Source: Pontederia crassipes (taxonomy: Eukaryota; Streptophyta; Magnoliopsida; Commelinales; Pontederiaceae). From it: a stretch of DNA of 64,000 nucleotides. Below the pieces are notes generated by a model that saw only the letters and a list, made by a program, of their open reading frames with translations, had not been told where the DNA came from and searched no databases. The stretch is taken from the NCBI GenBank assembly GCA_030549335.1, contig CM060195.1, positions 31,190,874 to 31,254,873 of the forward strand, read 5' to 3'. The translations under genes were made by a program, and so were the position numbers. Shown here piece after piece: positions 32,139-47,100 of the stretch; within the stretch, counting starts at the first letter, position 1; each line of letters begins with the position of its first letter.

Positions 32139-35100
32139 TCAAGATCTAGCTCGATCGCTCAATCGAAGATCCATTTTTATGTTCATCGCGGCAAGTTCAG
32201 CAGCCAAGTACTTGAAAACAAAAGGCATCGCCACGGTCGCCATCCCCTTGCTCGTTTTGCAGGAATGGCAAGTGTATGTCTTGGGAGCTCTCGACGGAGG
32301 GAGCCCAGGGATCTCCCGCGACACCCTTTTAGGGGCTTGAAGGATGGAAGCTGTAAGAACACTTCCACAGTAAGAGCATACATCAGCTATATGATAGTCG
32401 GAACACGAATGGAGCCTGTCGTGCAAAAGGTAGGCAGAGCCATGAGCTAGAAGTGCATCTCGTTCCATTTCGCCAAATCGAATACCACCCCCACGTTTCC
32501 TCCCTCCGATGGGCTGCCTAGTTATCTGGTCCACAGTTCCAGTCGATCGCACCTGGATTCAGATTTCGAAATACAAGCAATGAACACAATTAAGCCTAGT
32601 AGCATTTCAAAATAAATCCCCTGTGGCAGTGTTGACAGTCACGGGACACTGAAAGAAAGAGCGGCTATACGCTACAAAAAGGTGTACAAAAGACAGAATC
32701 TAAAAGTTAGCAAAAGAAGCAACAGATATTCAAGCAATAAAAATTTGCAGTCCACAAAAATAAGAATAAAATTAGTAGAAATATGTAATCAGAAAATGTG
32801 GTTAAAGCACACCTGAAACTTATCAGAAACCATATGCCGCAGTCGTTGGTAATAAACTGGCCCAATAAATATCTCACATGTCAACTCGGTTCCATAAACT
32901 CCACTGTAAAGAACTTCCAACCCGTGGTAGTTAAAACCGTGAGACGCTAATATTGGACCTAATTCATCAACTACAGATTTGGATTTGGATGGTTTGTCAT
33001 CATCTTCATTTCTGACACATTTCGAAAAAGGGGTCGCATCAATGAATTTTCCTTGTAGACTTCCTGCCTGAAATGGTGTTGTCATACAATTAATATGACA
33101 AGTATAAAGGATTATGCTACTGTCCCACAACATATTACAGGAAGATTCATATGACAAGACTATAAACCATGGTATAATTTAAGCATGAAACATCTGCCAT
33201 TTGAAACGTTCGAACAGGTACTTATTTCATTATATTTGTTGGCAATCAAACATTCATAACAATAGCTTTGGTGTTTTCCCCAAGTCCATATTTTCATTAT
33301 GGGAGTACTTTCAAATAGTGCTGACAACATTGAGAAAATTGTTCACGTCATTGAGAAATTTACATAAAAAACTCTGACGCACAAACTGGAACTTGAAGTA
33401 TTAAACAACATATTTTTCAAGTCCAGTAGAGAACATGAAGAAAAAAAATTGCCACATAACAATAGCACCACCTTCATAACGCACTGTACCTCTTTTGGTT
33501 ACAATGGGGGAGGCCCAAGGCCCTAATACGAGTAAAGATAAGTCTGAAAATAAAAGGCAAGTGACTCTCACTGGTGGAATTTGCATTTCCAAGTGGGCTT
33601 GATTTGAGTTAATTTCAGATTTTCCATGTAATTTTAGTTCCCTTCTAAAATTTTAGGGCAAAATTGAAAACCGAACAGTATTTAACATATTATACAATCT
33701 GGTAGGACCAGTTTAAAACGACTGGGACCATAAGTTTACATAAAACCAGACAGATTTGATATTAAACATGCTAATAAGGCCATTTCAAACAATTTTCACT
33801 CTTTTCTGTGGTAACTCCAGAAAAGTATACTCTAAATATTTCCCCTATTTTTTTTTTAAATGATATTTCCCCAAAGAAACTCCGCCTATATTTTATAGCC
33901 GGTCCCAAGCCCGGATAAAGAAGGAGGATTGTGTTAGGCCCCGACAGCCAGCATAAAATCCTGTCGAATCTTATGAATATGGATCAACGAATGGCGTCGT
34001 ATGATCCATGTAGCCGACCCCACCTAGTGGGATAAGGCTTTGTTGTTGTTGTTGATATTTCCCCAAAGACTATTGTTATTTATCATGCTTTCAGCAGTTA
34101 ATGATCTGTGAATTACTGCACTAATTGATTAATATCAAATTAAAAGTCAAAGTATTAAGGTATCTAAAACACTTGTAAAACCAAGACTATTGGATGCAAG
34201 AGTACCTTAGCAGCAATAGATTCTAAAAGCATTCCAATGGTCATTCGTGATGGGAAAGCATGAGGGTTAATGATAAGATCTGGTCTCATCCCTGTACTTG
34301 CAGAAAATGGCATGTCAATATCAGGCCATAGTTGAGAGCAAACACCCTTCTGCCCATGTCGACTGCTAAACTTGTCACCAATAATAGGATTTCTGGTGCG
34401 TCGAGTTCGAATATTGACCTGCAAAAGGGAAATAGCCAAGTCCTCTAAAACTGAATGGTATTCAAGCTAAGATTGAACATAACAAAAGCATGAATGAGTT
34501 CCATATTTATATCCGGGACGGACAAGACAACGCATTCATTGGAAACCAAAGAAATCCACCAAGATGAAAAATAAAGAAAACTAATTGCCACATCAATTGT
34601 AACACAAAACTGCTGCATCTGTACTTAGGTATATTGTTTCAAGAGGATAGATGACAAGTAATCGACTTCCATAAAGGTGTGAATATCAAGATCCAATTCT
34701 CAGCAATTTCAATAAGTTAAAGATGCACTGACAATTATTCACAATGCTTCAGCATTTTGTGATAACTTTAGTTAAATTAAAAAAAAATGTATCAATTGTG
34801 GATGTCATAAGATAATGCACAATGACCAATCAAAATAACAAAGATATGTACTAAAAACGACTTTGTTGATGGATGTTATGCATATTGACTTATCAGAAAC
34901 ATCTCAAAAGAAAAGACATAACATGTTTATATTAACTTATCAGTTAAAGGAATTGAGAGGTCACCTTTTGCATATAGTCCTTTGACCCCGTACCATCAAT
35001 GGCCACGTAATCAACAATTGCTGGTTCTGAACCTTTTAGCTTAGTAGCATTTGTGGCACTGGTTAGTGTGTTATAAGAACTATAAAATGGTTCATTTGGT

Positions 35101-38100
35101 TGTATGGTCTGCAATAAAGAAAAAAAGAGGAATAAATGATTTATCATTAAATCATTTTGGCAAAATGAAAACAGAATATAATACTAGATCCCTCAAATGC
35201 ATTACCTGCCCAATATAAGGAAGACCATCTGCATCAATAGTGGACTTCATATTTCTGTCATTACCCCTAGCAAAGATTTCTAAAACTCGATCTTCTTTGC
35301 CTTGCTTCTTTGTCAAATCAATGGATTCTGTCTGCAACAGCATATGATAAAATGAGATTATGTGAGCATTACTTGCCAACAGTGTTTATGGCTTAATGCA
35401 GGAGAAAATAGAATATGCTAGCCAATTAATCTTTTGATTGTGAAAAGATAATGTTTTTTAATATTTGGATAATTAAACACAACCGTTCTTGCGTGAATAT
35501 AATCTAAGTCTAGGCTTAGAGTATTGCGGCAACCTATAACCTCACAGTACAATAGAAATCGTCTTATTGAATAAACACAATATTAAGGTGGTGTAACTAG
35601 TGGAACTTGTCCTAGCATACTTGGAATAGGGGGCTATGTATTGTGCTAGTGTTCGGTAAACAAGTTGAAATGACATCAGAAAAATAAAGGTCAAATGACT
35701 GCAGGATTGAGGAAAACGAATATCAGCACAAGTAAGTGCAACAGAAAAAGAACGTGGAACTGAACAGAGGAAAAGAAACAGTCATGGGACACTGCATAGA
35801 GGTGATCACTGGAAAATAAGGAAGAAGATGACAGGAAAACAGAAAACAATAACTGGATGAACATGTGAAAAGGAATTATGCAACATTGGCAGATTGCAAG
35901 GAGATAAAAGCATTTCAAATGCAAGAGATGAGAGACAGCTAGCAAGACAGCAGTACACCGACCACATGAACAACCTCATGCAGCACAGAAATATGTTGCT
36001 CCCATTAATCTTGATTTGTCTCAAGATATTGAGAGAGGTCTGGCAAAAGCAAGATGTGTGAGTCTTCACAGTTACATGACCCAAGAGGGTGAGGGGACAA
36101 AAAGATTAAGAAACGTTTCAAAAAAAAATTAAGTGTTTAATAGTTGAACTTCCACAAAGACTAAGAATGAACAGCTGGTTTAACCAGAAGACACTTGAAC
36201 AATGTGCCGCATGAAAAAAAAATCAAGAAAGAACTGCAGGATTGACCATTGGGTACATGACATTTCATAGTGATGCATTCATTAGTGTGACGTGGCTCAA
36301 GTATATGTGCTTCTTGGTTGACACTGCATGCCTTTGACAACAGTGATTATATCAGTCAACTGCTGATGTCATAATTTGGTTTACATGAATTCTATTTGTA
36401 CTGAAAGGTTGAAAGATAATGGCAGATGCCATTAGATAATGACCTAACACAGTTATTCACCATTTTTAATATCAATCTGAAATTTACACTATGATGACTC
36501 AGAGAATGTGATACAATTTCCAGAGGACTGTAGAAGCTAAACAAGCCACCTCATTTTGTTAAAGCTATCAACAGATGATAATATTTCCTTTGTAAGTGTC
36601 AAAGGATGGCTAGAGAATGCTGTTCATACATAACATATGATAAAACTTCATAGTGATATATATACCTAGATGAAAACAGAGATGATGAAACTAGTGCATA
36701 TGTGGAGAAAAACTTAACCTGGTATATATGTCCACGACAAAGTCCACGATCAACGGATGACTTATTCAATATCATGGCATCTTCCATGTCGTAACTAAAA
36801 TAAAGAAGAATAACAGCTTACAAGTAAGAAGACTGCCAATAAGCAAGACACCAGAGGAGCAGACTAACACTTACCCAGTATAAGCAAGAACTGCCACAAT
36901 TGCATTTGTCCCAGTTGGAAATTCATCCATGCAATACTTTTTGTAAGAAGCAGTTCGCACAATTGGTGACTGAGGAGTCTAAAAGGCAACAAAAGATAAC
37001 AAAGCTTAAACACAAAGGAAAAGGTTGGGACTAGAGACTTAGTGGAGTACAATCAAGGAAAATAGAATTTCTGTTCTTAAGTGTACAAAAAATTCACTAT
37101 TAGAATAGCAATGAAAAGTAAAAAAATCAAGTAGCAGGTGTAACCGAAACATTTACAGATTGTTCTTAAATTCTACATAATTTATTTGGCACCCGCATGG
37201 CATTGCAGTCCTCAACAATGCTGCCACGCAGGGGCAGCCAATAAGCCAGGCCAGACTAGACTTTCATCTAAACATGTCAGGCCTAGCATTAAAAAATAAA
37301 TAGGTGACGCATGTAACACAGGACACATCAAAAAAGAATGTCTAGGTCTATGTTATTTATTAAATTTACAAAGCCTGAACTAACTTGTCCTCTTCTTAGA
37401 CTAAATTATTTGAATGATATGAAATTGTATATAAACAATACTATGATTTAAATTGATATTTTTAATGAATATGATAATAATTAGCTCGACATTGTAAGCT
37501 AATAAACTATGCCATTGATAAATAGCCTAAGTCTATTTAAGTAAACAAATTTATTTTTAAAATATTATCTGGTTTGTTACCAAAATAAACCAGGACAGGT
37601 CAGAGACTCAGGCTCACAAATCTTATTGCCAACCCTACTGCCACTGCATTTTGATTTCACTTTTTTCTATAAACACAAGGAATGCAAGAATAAAAAGCAC
37701 ACTTCTAGTTGGTTGCCTTTCTCAAGAAGACAAATAGATAAAATTTTGGCCTAAGGCTCACACTTTTCACAAATTCAATAAATTGAGTTTAAAACACCAC
37801 AAAATTAAATCATCACATTCTAAATCATTTTTTTAGACAAATCACATTCTAAATCATATACATGAAATTGAGAAACAACTTTTTTTGAGAGAGCAGAGAA
37901 GCAACAACTGTCCTCTAAATTCGGGTAACCAACCTGAAGATGATATGCTTTCACATCTGCCCGAAATTGTAGAGCCTGGGAAGAAAATCCCATTGTTTGT
38001 TTTGCCATCTAAACAAATCAAAACCAGAATTTTTTTCAGGGCAACAACAGATTATATTAATCTTGTACAATAAAGAGAAAAATATCCTGGAATGCTATTG

Positions 38101-41100
38101 TAAAAAAAAAAGTATTCAATCTCAACAAGGAAGAAAACCTGACACTGGTACATGTTACGTGGGCTCTGATTGTGATCAGAATATGGTGTGAGATTGGCAA
38201 CTACACTAAGTATTGCAGTTGGATGTATTTCTTCATGAGTCGCTGGAAATGATTCCGTTCTTCCACCATCTCCACCATCAGGACAACTTATTTCCATAAA
38301 AGCCTAATGAAAAAAAACAAAAGGAAAGTCTTTTCAAAAGGAAAATGTCTTAGTTCTTTTATATACTAAAACATTCTGCTAATTTTCTGTCAGCAATCAG
38401 AACAAGAAATGAGAATGGAAACAATAAGACAGTTCAAATATTACCTGTTCAAAAGGCCCAATAAGCTCGATATTGTTACTTCCACCACCTGTATCTGTAA
38501 GAGTTTTAACTGCCCTGACAAATCTAGATGGAGTAGTGAACATGTACAGGCCAGGATATGCACCGCCTAGGCTTAACGGAACATAGCCAACTTCCAAGTC
38601 ACCAGGTATCTAAAAAATATATTTTAAGATAAATGGTACCACAGAACAGGAACCACCTAAGCAAAGAATACAAAAAAAAGGAACAAAAGCAAAATTCAAA
38701 AGGCCTGACCCCTGGAAATCCTGAGATCTTTAGCATCCGAATATGTTTGACTGTTTGCTCTATTTTACTAGCGGCAATAGATCCGACAACGCATCCATCT
38801 AACAAAACGTGTAGAACTTCTGGAGGACCTGCACGCTCGAGCTTTGGAATTGATGGTGTCATCCCAGTCCCAACCAAAACAGACAATATAGACATTCTTA
38901 TTTTAAAGAAGTCTTTAATATTTCCTTCTGGATCATAAAATGATGAAACACCTGAAACAAATAGTTACAATTTCGTTAGATGCTCAACTGTAGAGAATTC
39001 GAAATATACAAGATGATTTGCAGCAAATCTTTTATACAATGTTGCTAACCTAAAGTGTAATGCTATAATACATTGCAAGATATGCAGACAATTATTAATG
39101 CAGAAATTGTCTGAAGGGTAATAGGGGCAGAACTTGAATGTTAAGTGAATTGGCTTTTAAGGTCACAACATCGTCAGGACAAATAAAACTCAGCAGAATG
39201 ATGTCGAATGGCATCATTCATTCGGCAGTTCCAAGAAAGAAACATAATTTACAAAGAGTTGCACAAAGAGAAGAATGATAAAAATATAAGTCCAAACTCA
39301 AAGATGTTGAAACTAGAAACTATAAATATCAAATGTAACTGTGATCACCAAATATTAATAAATATTAGGTAGTTATAAAATTATGCAAAGTGGTAGGCAA
39401 CTTCCACCCACCACCAATGAATTTCACAGCCCCTGCATCAAAAGCATGTCTTACAATGATGTGTGTGTCAACTACCAAATATTTCTTCATAAAGATAAAC
39501 TTGTGTAGGAGATAAATAAATAAGTCTAACTTACGACAGGCGGAAGTCATATGATTCAGCAAACCGCAAGGCTCCCCATCAGGTGTATTAACCGGGCAAA
39601 GGAAACCCCATGACCTGTCAAGTAAATATTATGTAACAAATCTCTTTTTAAAATTATTGGACCTGTGTGACAAATCAAAGGTGTGTATGCTGCTTGTTGA
39701 AATCGAAATGCAAGAAACATACTCGGGAAGCAACTTTCGCACACTTGTTGTTCGCATTTTTGTAAAAGAAGCACCTCTATGAACAGATCGAAAATGAGAG
39801 AGGAAACGAAAGAAATTTAGTCTCTCTGCTTGTATTGTCATTCCTTCTCTCTGTTAATCATTGTTAACAAATTTGTCAGTGGTTGTAAAGTACAAAACCC
39901 GATTTAGTAGACAATAGAAAAATGCATATCTCATGGGGCCATTGCTTGTCAAGTTAAAAAAATATACAGATGGGAATCAATGTTCATTCCAATTAGAAAT
40001 AATAACATATGTATAATTTCTTCAAAAATAAAAAAATAAACAGATGTGTCCGAAATGGGACTAAACAAAGACCACAGGTTAACCTGGAATTGATACATGC
40101 AAGATTGGTTCATTTTCAGACTTCTATTGAATTTTAAAGTGTTTCAGATAACAAAGAAATCTAAATAAAATAAACTAAATAGACCATACCAAAAACACAA
40201 CTAAAACCAAATATCAAATGCCAAAAGGCCCATAACTAGATCTATAGGCTATGTGCAAAAGTCAAACAATGCCAAGCCATTCTATAACAAGTTTAGTTGA
40301 GTAGATCAATTGCTCCTGCAAAGCCATTACATTTTCCTTTCTCTGAAACTCCCTCACTTTCATCTTACAAAATAAAGCAAACTAAAACAAATCGGCTAAA
40401 CTAAAGACCTACAACTAAAAACAAACTACTAAAGGTCAGAAGGCCCATAATGCTGTCATTTTACGTCAGGAAAATAAAAGGTCAGTTGCATGGAAAAATT
40501 AATCCTGCAAAAGCTGCATTTTTTCCCCTCACAGATAAAGGAAAATCTCCCATCTTTCCTCTCTTTCCATCCCCAACAACTCTCTAACCCTCTTCATTTC
40601 CCTTGTTACCATTTAAATTTATGTTTTTAAGTTCCATCATCATTTGCTTCACAAAAAAATGTTTCATCGTCATTTCAGCTCTAGTTTCACAATTGAAGAT
40701 AAGCACTAGAAAGTATATTTGGTTTGATTTGATTGAATACAAGTCCAAAAACATATTTGAAGTACATCTGAATTCATTAATTTATCTAGTGATGCAAAGC
40801 TTTTTTTCTTTTGAGAAGGTGCAAGCTAGTTTATTACATTGATACAAGAAAATCTGTTTAACCAAAAAAGATAGAACTTTGACCCTAATTTGAGGTCAAT
40901 TTACCTTTGTTCATCATAGTTAATCAATGTCCAACATAACCCTAGTTAGTCAGTTTCAGGCATGGCCAAGATTTGTTTCCTTTATGTGCACAAGTATCAA
41001 AATATTATTCCCAGCATAGATGGCACATAAATGGATAAAGCCTAAAAAGCATGTACTGGTATATGTTCGTATATCTTCAATAAATTACAGTCCTAATTCA

Positions 41101-44100
41101 GGAGGACACGAAACATGTATGACAGCTAATTTGCCTTGCCAACATTTAACCTCATGATAAAGAAACACATGCAGATCAGATTATATCTTGCACCAGAAAT
41201 GTTACTCATAAAAGAAAATAAACAATATTTCTGCCTTTCTGATATCAAACCATTATAAAGGGCATAATTTCAAATTTCAGGATAAGAATCAGAAAAAGTA
41301 CCTGAGGTAAATCTAAGCCTGATGCTGTAGACAGTTTGCCAATCCTCAACATGCTATCAACAGCCCGGCCAATGGAAGAAGAATTGCGAGTAAAGAACTT
41401 CTTAATCTCTGCCACTGGTGCATGCACAGAGATAATATAAAATTAACTATAGCAAGAAATTGTCTCAATATGCTAAAATACTGCTTAATTGATAGAACGA
41501 GGCATACAGTTCCTAAAATCAAGACTTTTCTTCTTCTTGAGCTCATCAAGAACCTGGCGACTTGATCTCGACAGCCAATCTTGAACTTTCTCCTAAAAGT
41601 TGGATACTATCAATTCAGCATGTTGGATGGCCATAGATAAATAAGGGCATTTGCTGACACACATAACTGAAAGGTGGAGTTCAAAAAATCAAACAATAAC
41701 ATACAAATTTTATAGTTTGAAGCTGTGCATCCACGAAAGATGAATGAACCTAGATTTCATGAGGGTTCTCTTTACCGCTAAACAACGTTAGATAATGTAA
41801 GTTAAATGTCTAATCTTCAGCTTATCAACTTACTCAAATCCATCAAGTTTGTCTCGGTTGCATATGATGCCAAACAAAAGGTCACTAAATAGAAAACATA
41901 TGTTTAACTGAACTTCCAAAAACAAACACAAAAGGCAAATATTTCACAATAGCAGTGAATACAACATAACAGTAGTGATGTTGTTTGAGTTCTACTGTCT
42001 CTTTTTTTTTTGAGAAAAAAGGATGGTTAACCAAATGCCAATCATCCAAGAATTTTCATTGCCTTAGGTGGGAGAAAAATATGTTATGTGTTACATTACA
42101 CTGGAGCATGAGCTTATGATGGTTTCCACGTAGCAGCAACCACCGTGGAATGTCACCAAATTTCTCTGTAGCATATTGTCCATAACATGGCAAACAGTTC
42201 GGTCATGTTCCATTTGGGTATGTAGGTGAAAGTATTAGAGAAACCCCTTCCCCCTCTGCAAAAAGAGGACCAGATCATATCGAATCCAAAGCATTGCTCC
42301 AGACCACCCTGGAGATGCACAACATTTAAAGAAATGGTAGTCCATGCCCACCTCCTAGTGATTATATTCTCCTATAAGGGGCTCAGTGAATTTAAAAATT
42401 AGACAAGAGAAAACAGGAGAATTAAAAACATTATGGGAGGTATCTCAAAATTTTATGTTTTTTACAGATTCTGAGAATTTATATTTTATTAAGGCTTCTG
42501 AGAAGTTTATACTCACAGCTTACACTGCCCTAATTTTTCAAATTTCTAATTTGCATGAGGTCTTAGCCTCTCTTGTGGACTCGTTTGACCATAACTAAAA
42601 AGCGTGGAAAAGTAAATCGATTAGAAAAATTAATTGCTTCTTTAACAAACAAGGTGGTAGACATTGGAAGAATGGTGCTTTTAGAGAAATCTATCTTCCA
42701 ATGCTTTTTGAAGGTCAAGATCCTTTAGAAACGGGAGTATCATCCTTTTTCTGCTGAGAAAAAAGGGTGGAGTTAACGAGAGGAGAGTTCCCCATATGAA
42801 TATACCACACTCGCAACTGAAGCAGTGAAGTCAGACTCCGTTCTAACAGAAAGCGTTTAGAAAGAATTTCAAGATAAGTAGATAAATTGGTTTAAGGCTT
42901 TTTTGACTCCTGCAAAGAGAAAGTAAGCCAAGGAAACATGTTCAGGTCAGCTTCCTTTGCTTACTAACCTTTTCTTTGTTTGAGAGGATTCGCTTGCTTA
43001 CTTTTAGAGCAAGACGTCTTTGACAATGACAAGTGATTCATACTGTTGATTTTTTTATGGAATACTGCTGATTTTTTTTTGCACAGAGATCAAAGTAGTA
43101 TGGAAAGAGAAAATTTGGATGAAAATTCAGATACAATAGGTATTATACTCAAGCAATTTTTTAGGAGTTAGACTAACACAGTGATAGTCATACTATCTGC
43201 ACCAAGCAATTAGTAAGCAAAATCAAAGACCCTGCCGTCATTCAACCACCGGAGCATAATTATTTCCGAAAGGCTTGTTCAATAGTATTGTCAACGGCTG
43301 GACATTGTGCTTGTCATTTAAAAGAACCAAGACCTCACCCTTAATACCATTTGGCGGAAGCATCATACCTTAACATAAAGCGACATCAGGTGACCAGGAA
43401 GAAGAACCTCTTGGTTTTGAAGCGCATCAGGATTATCAGGGGCAGCTGTTTGATCAACAAGAGCATAAAGTTTCTGCAGCATAAATCTGGAAGCAAAGGA
43501 AGATGGTAAGAAAAAAAAGAATAAAAACGATATGTAAAAGCGGGATAATAAATGAGAATAAGAGAACAAATCTAACATTAACAAGTTGAACTTGTCATGG
43601 TTGCTAGGAAGGTGGACAAAGATAAAATCTTTTATAACAGCTTGTGCAACCTAACAACAGAGTAAGACAAGATTGTCCATCAAGATCAAGTAGTAAGAAA
43701 AGGACAATATAAAAACACGTTCAGATAACTTACAGTTGTGTGATCCTCTGTTTCAAAACCATGCATAACAGGCTGGAAATACTCACCTAGTAAAATATTT
43801 TGAAATACATAAGTTTTTTAGAAGCACAGGAAACTTCAGAATTACCAAGAAAAGTTAAATACCAATATGATTTAAACAATCATGATGAGTGAGAAGAGAT
43901 AAATCTCTGATTTCGTCAAGAATAATCTGCGCCCTTTCACCAATAAGTTGAGTACCAACTGCCCCCTTTTCCCTTCCATATCTATCATTATAATAACATG
44001 TCAAGCTTACAAAGATCTCACGGTCATTAGTGTCAATAAGAGCCTGCCACAGAGCGATCATTTCATCAATCCAAAAGATCCCCAAAAAAGAAAATAAGCG

Positions 44101-47100
44101 TGCATACAGTTTATTAAGAATCATAAATAACAGATGCATTTGAATTTGCTGTTTTCATAAAGGGATAGAGAAGTACTGCAAAAAGCTAAGCATCAGCCAT
44201 GTTCGTATTACTGGATAGCTATGATGCAAAAATAGAACTAGAGGTAGTGAAAAAGAATAAAAATAAGTGGCACTTATTGGATGTGAAATCCACAACACAC
44301 AAACGGCAGTTTAGGTTATTTATACAAATGCCTGCTTGGTTTATCTTAGAAATATGTGCCAGGTAAAACATAACAAAATTCATAGAATAACAACAATAAG
44401 CCTTATCCCACTAGGTGGGGTCGGCTACATGGATCATACGACGCCAATATTCGTTGATCCATGTTCATAAGATTCGACAGGATTTTATGCTGGCTGTCAG
44501 GACCTAACACAACCCTCCTCCTTTATCCGGGCTTGGGACCGGCTATAAATATAGGCGGAGTTAAAATTCATAGAATAAAATTACAATTATTTTAGTAAAC
44601 ACCGTCTATACCTCTATGAATATGATAAAGATGATAGTGAATAAACACATCCTGATGGAAGACAAAGAAGTTATGCTTCAAATTTCAAAAGAACGACAAG
44701 CACCTTTAAAACGATTCCAACAGGCAGTAAGAACTCCCTCCCTCTTGTCCTGCATACCATTATCATAAAAAAATCTAAATCCAAAAGTTCAAAACGTTTA
44801 AACAATGGTACAGTAAATTAGCTTGAAGATGATTACCAGAAACCAAGTCTTGCACTTCCATTTTGAAGGTAATATAATTTGACTGTTACAGATGATTGAT
44901 CTTCTCGGACACACCTGCAAAAACAAAGAGAGCAAGCCTCTCTCTCAGATTAAAATAATGAAAATACAGAAACATAAACAAGGAAAAGCTATAGAATAAA
45001 TTATCAATTGAATTTCAGAACTCCACTAACATCATTACTCTTTCAGATACATATCCATTTGAACTGAAAACAATTATACTGAATTTCCTATAAAAAGCAC
45101 TTCTGTTGAGCAGCAGTTTTTTTTTTTTTTTGAAACGTGCTGAGCAGCAGTTATGATGTAAGATTCATGACAACATATGCTATAATTTGATGCAGTATGG
45201 CCAAAGGTTTTAAGCCAAAAATGTCAAAAGCTGTTGAAAGAAATTACAGCATTTGTTCTAAATGGAAAACAGGTGAAATTCCCAAATTGTGAAAGGGAAA
45301 CAAAATTATCATACATGTACTAGTTTTTTATCAAGTCTATCTTCTTGAGAAGATCTGTTTCTTCTCTTTATTTGATCTTTTTTAGGATGAAGTGAAACAA
45401 GGATCATGCACCACAGAACTTGCATAATGACCAGACACTCCCACTAAATCTAAGGGAGTATTTGAGAAGTTCAATTAAGGTTGGTTTTCTTTCAGAGGAA
45501 ATGGTATTTTTTTTAAATGAGTTGTCCCAATACTAGACTTTTGCATCCAATTTCAGAAATCCTACCCAAAAAAGTTGTTCCTAAATTTGGTTTGTAAGAT
45601 ATGATGTCAGTTTGCACAAATAGTAAAAAGTTCATTATAGATGAATAGCCCAATGGTGCTTTCTAAATATGTCTAATAAATCAACAAAACAAGCTCTTGT
45701 GAAATTCCACTAGCACTAGAGAAGACCCAATAAATCAAAGGTATCTGCTTAACAAATGACAAAGGTGTGTTGTCAAGGAGGAACAACAACAACAACAAAG
45801 CCTTATCCCACTAGGTGGGGTCGGCTACATGGATCATACGACGCCATATTCGTTGATCCATGCTCATGGGATTCGACATGGTTTTACGCTGGGCCTAACA
45901 CAACCCTCCTCCTTTATCCGGGCTTGAGATAAAGAATTACCTCATCACAACTGCTTTATCACTGTATCCAGCTCCACGAGAACGAAATGATTTACGGACC
46001 ATGCCCATCGGCTGAAACGGTGTATCAGCAAAATAAATGAGCAGGTGAGGGAAAGGAAAATGTGTATAAAACAATCAACTTTCATCATGTGTACAAAAGA
46101 ATATTACAGAGAATAACTGAGAAGAGAAAGGTTGTCGCTATTCAGGAGTAAATAAGAATGAATCTCACATAGTTTCTTTTCTGTATAAGTAACAGACGGC
46201 AAAGTCTCTCGAGCCCACTACAAATGAAATACCTATAAAAAAACAATATCAAAACAAAACTTTAAAATATTAAAAGTAAATGATGAAGTATTTCACGTCT
46301 ATGAATAGATTTAAAAAAACAATAAATCTCCCAATTTAACATTAACAAACATTTCAGAACATGACAACATGAGAAATATGAACCTGCACCTATGTGCATA
46401 GCTGAAGTAAGTCAGGACCTTCCAGTGACCATTCTCAAAAAAAAAATAAAATAATGACATCTCAGAAATTTTGGTCAGACGGACATGCAAAGAGAACATT
46501 TAACAGTTCAATTGAAACAAATACATTGCTTTCTAATTCACATAATAGAAGTTCTATATCTACCCAAGTTACAGAAATTTGAATAACTCCAATTACAAGT
46601 TCCAGAAAAGAATTTCTGTGACATTTTCCTCTACTTTATTTCATGATAGTGTTCTAATTTTGTCAGGACATTAGAGGCTTTAGGAAAAGAATTATAAACT
46701 CCGCAAATTAATTTCTTGGGAAGAAAAGGAATACATTTCTTACCAGAATAGGCTTTTGTCATCTCGTCAAATTCACATGCTCTAATATCAGTAATACTCA
46801 AATTTGAATTGAATAGAGCCCTTTTTAAGGAGGAATAAAGGCCTTAACTTAAGGTCCAAAGAATGTCATCCGTCATAAACAACTCAACCACCAAAAATTA
46901 AATTGACAGTTCATTACAAAAAATTTAATTGAGCATCTTGCATGCCTCAAAGCGTTTTTATCATCCATAATAAGTGTATCTGTATTATTTAACTCACATT
47001 TTCATACACACTTGTAAATTTTGTGGAGTTAAAGCTTTGTAGTCATCCTTCACTTTCATTAAAAAAAAACTCAAAATTTCATTGATTGGACAACAAATGC

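Noticed and set aside
33877-34052. Possible tRNA gene because of a B-box-like CCTGTCGAATC
   Set aside because: No cloverleaf can be drawn; the sequence is a repeated SINE with duplications and a TTG tail.
35691-36084. 84- and 92-codon minus frames
   Set aside because: They lie in the NRPA2 intron between exons 22 and 23 and have no splice-consistent or homologous content.
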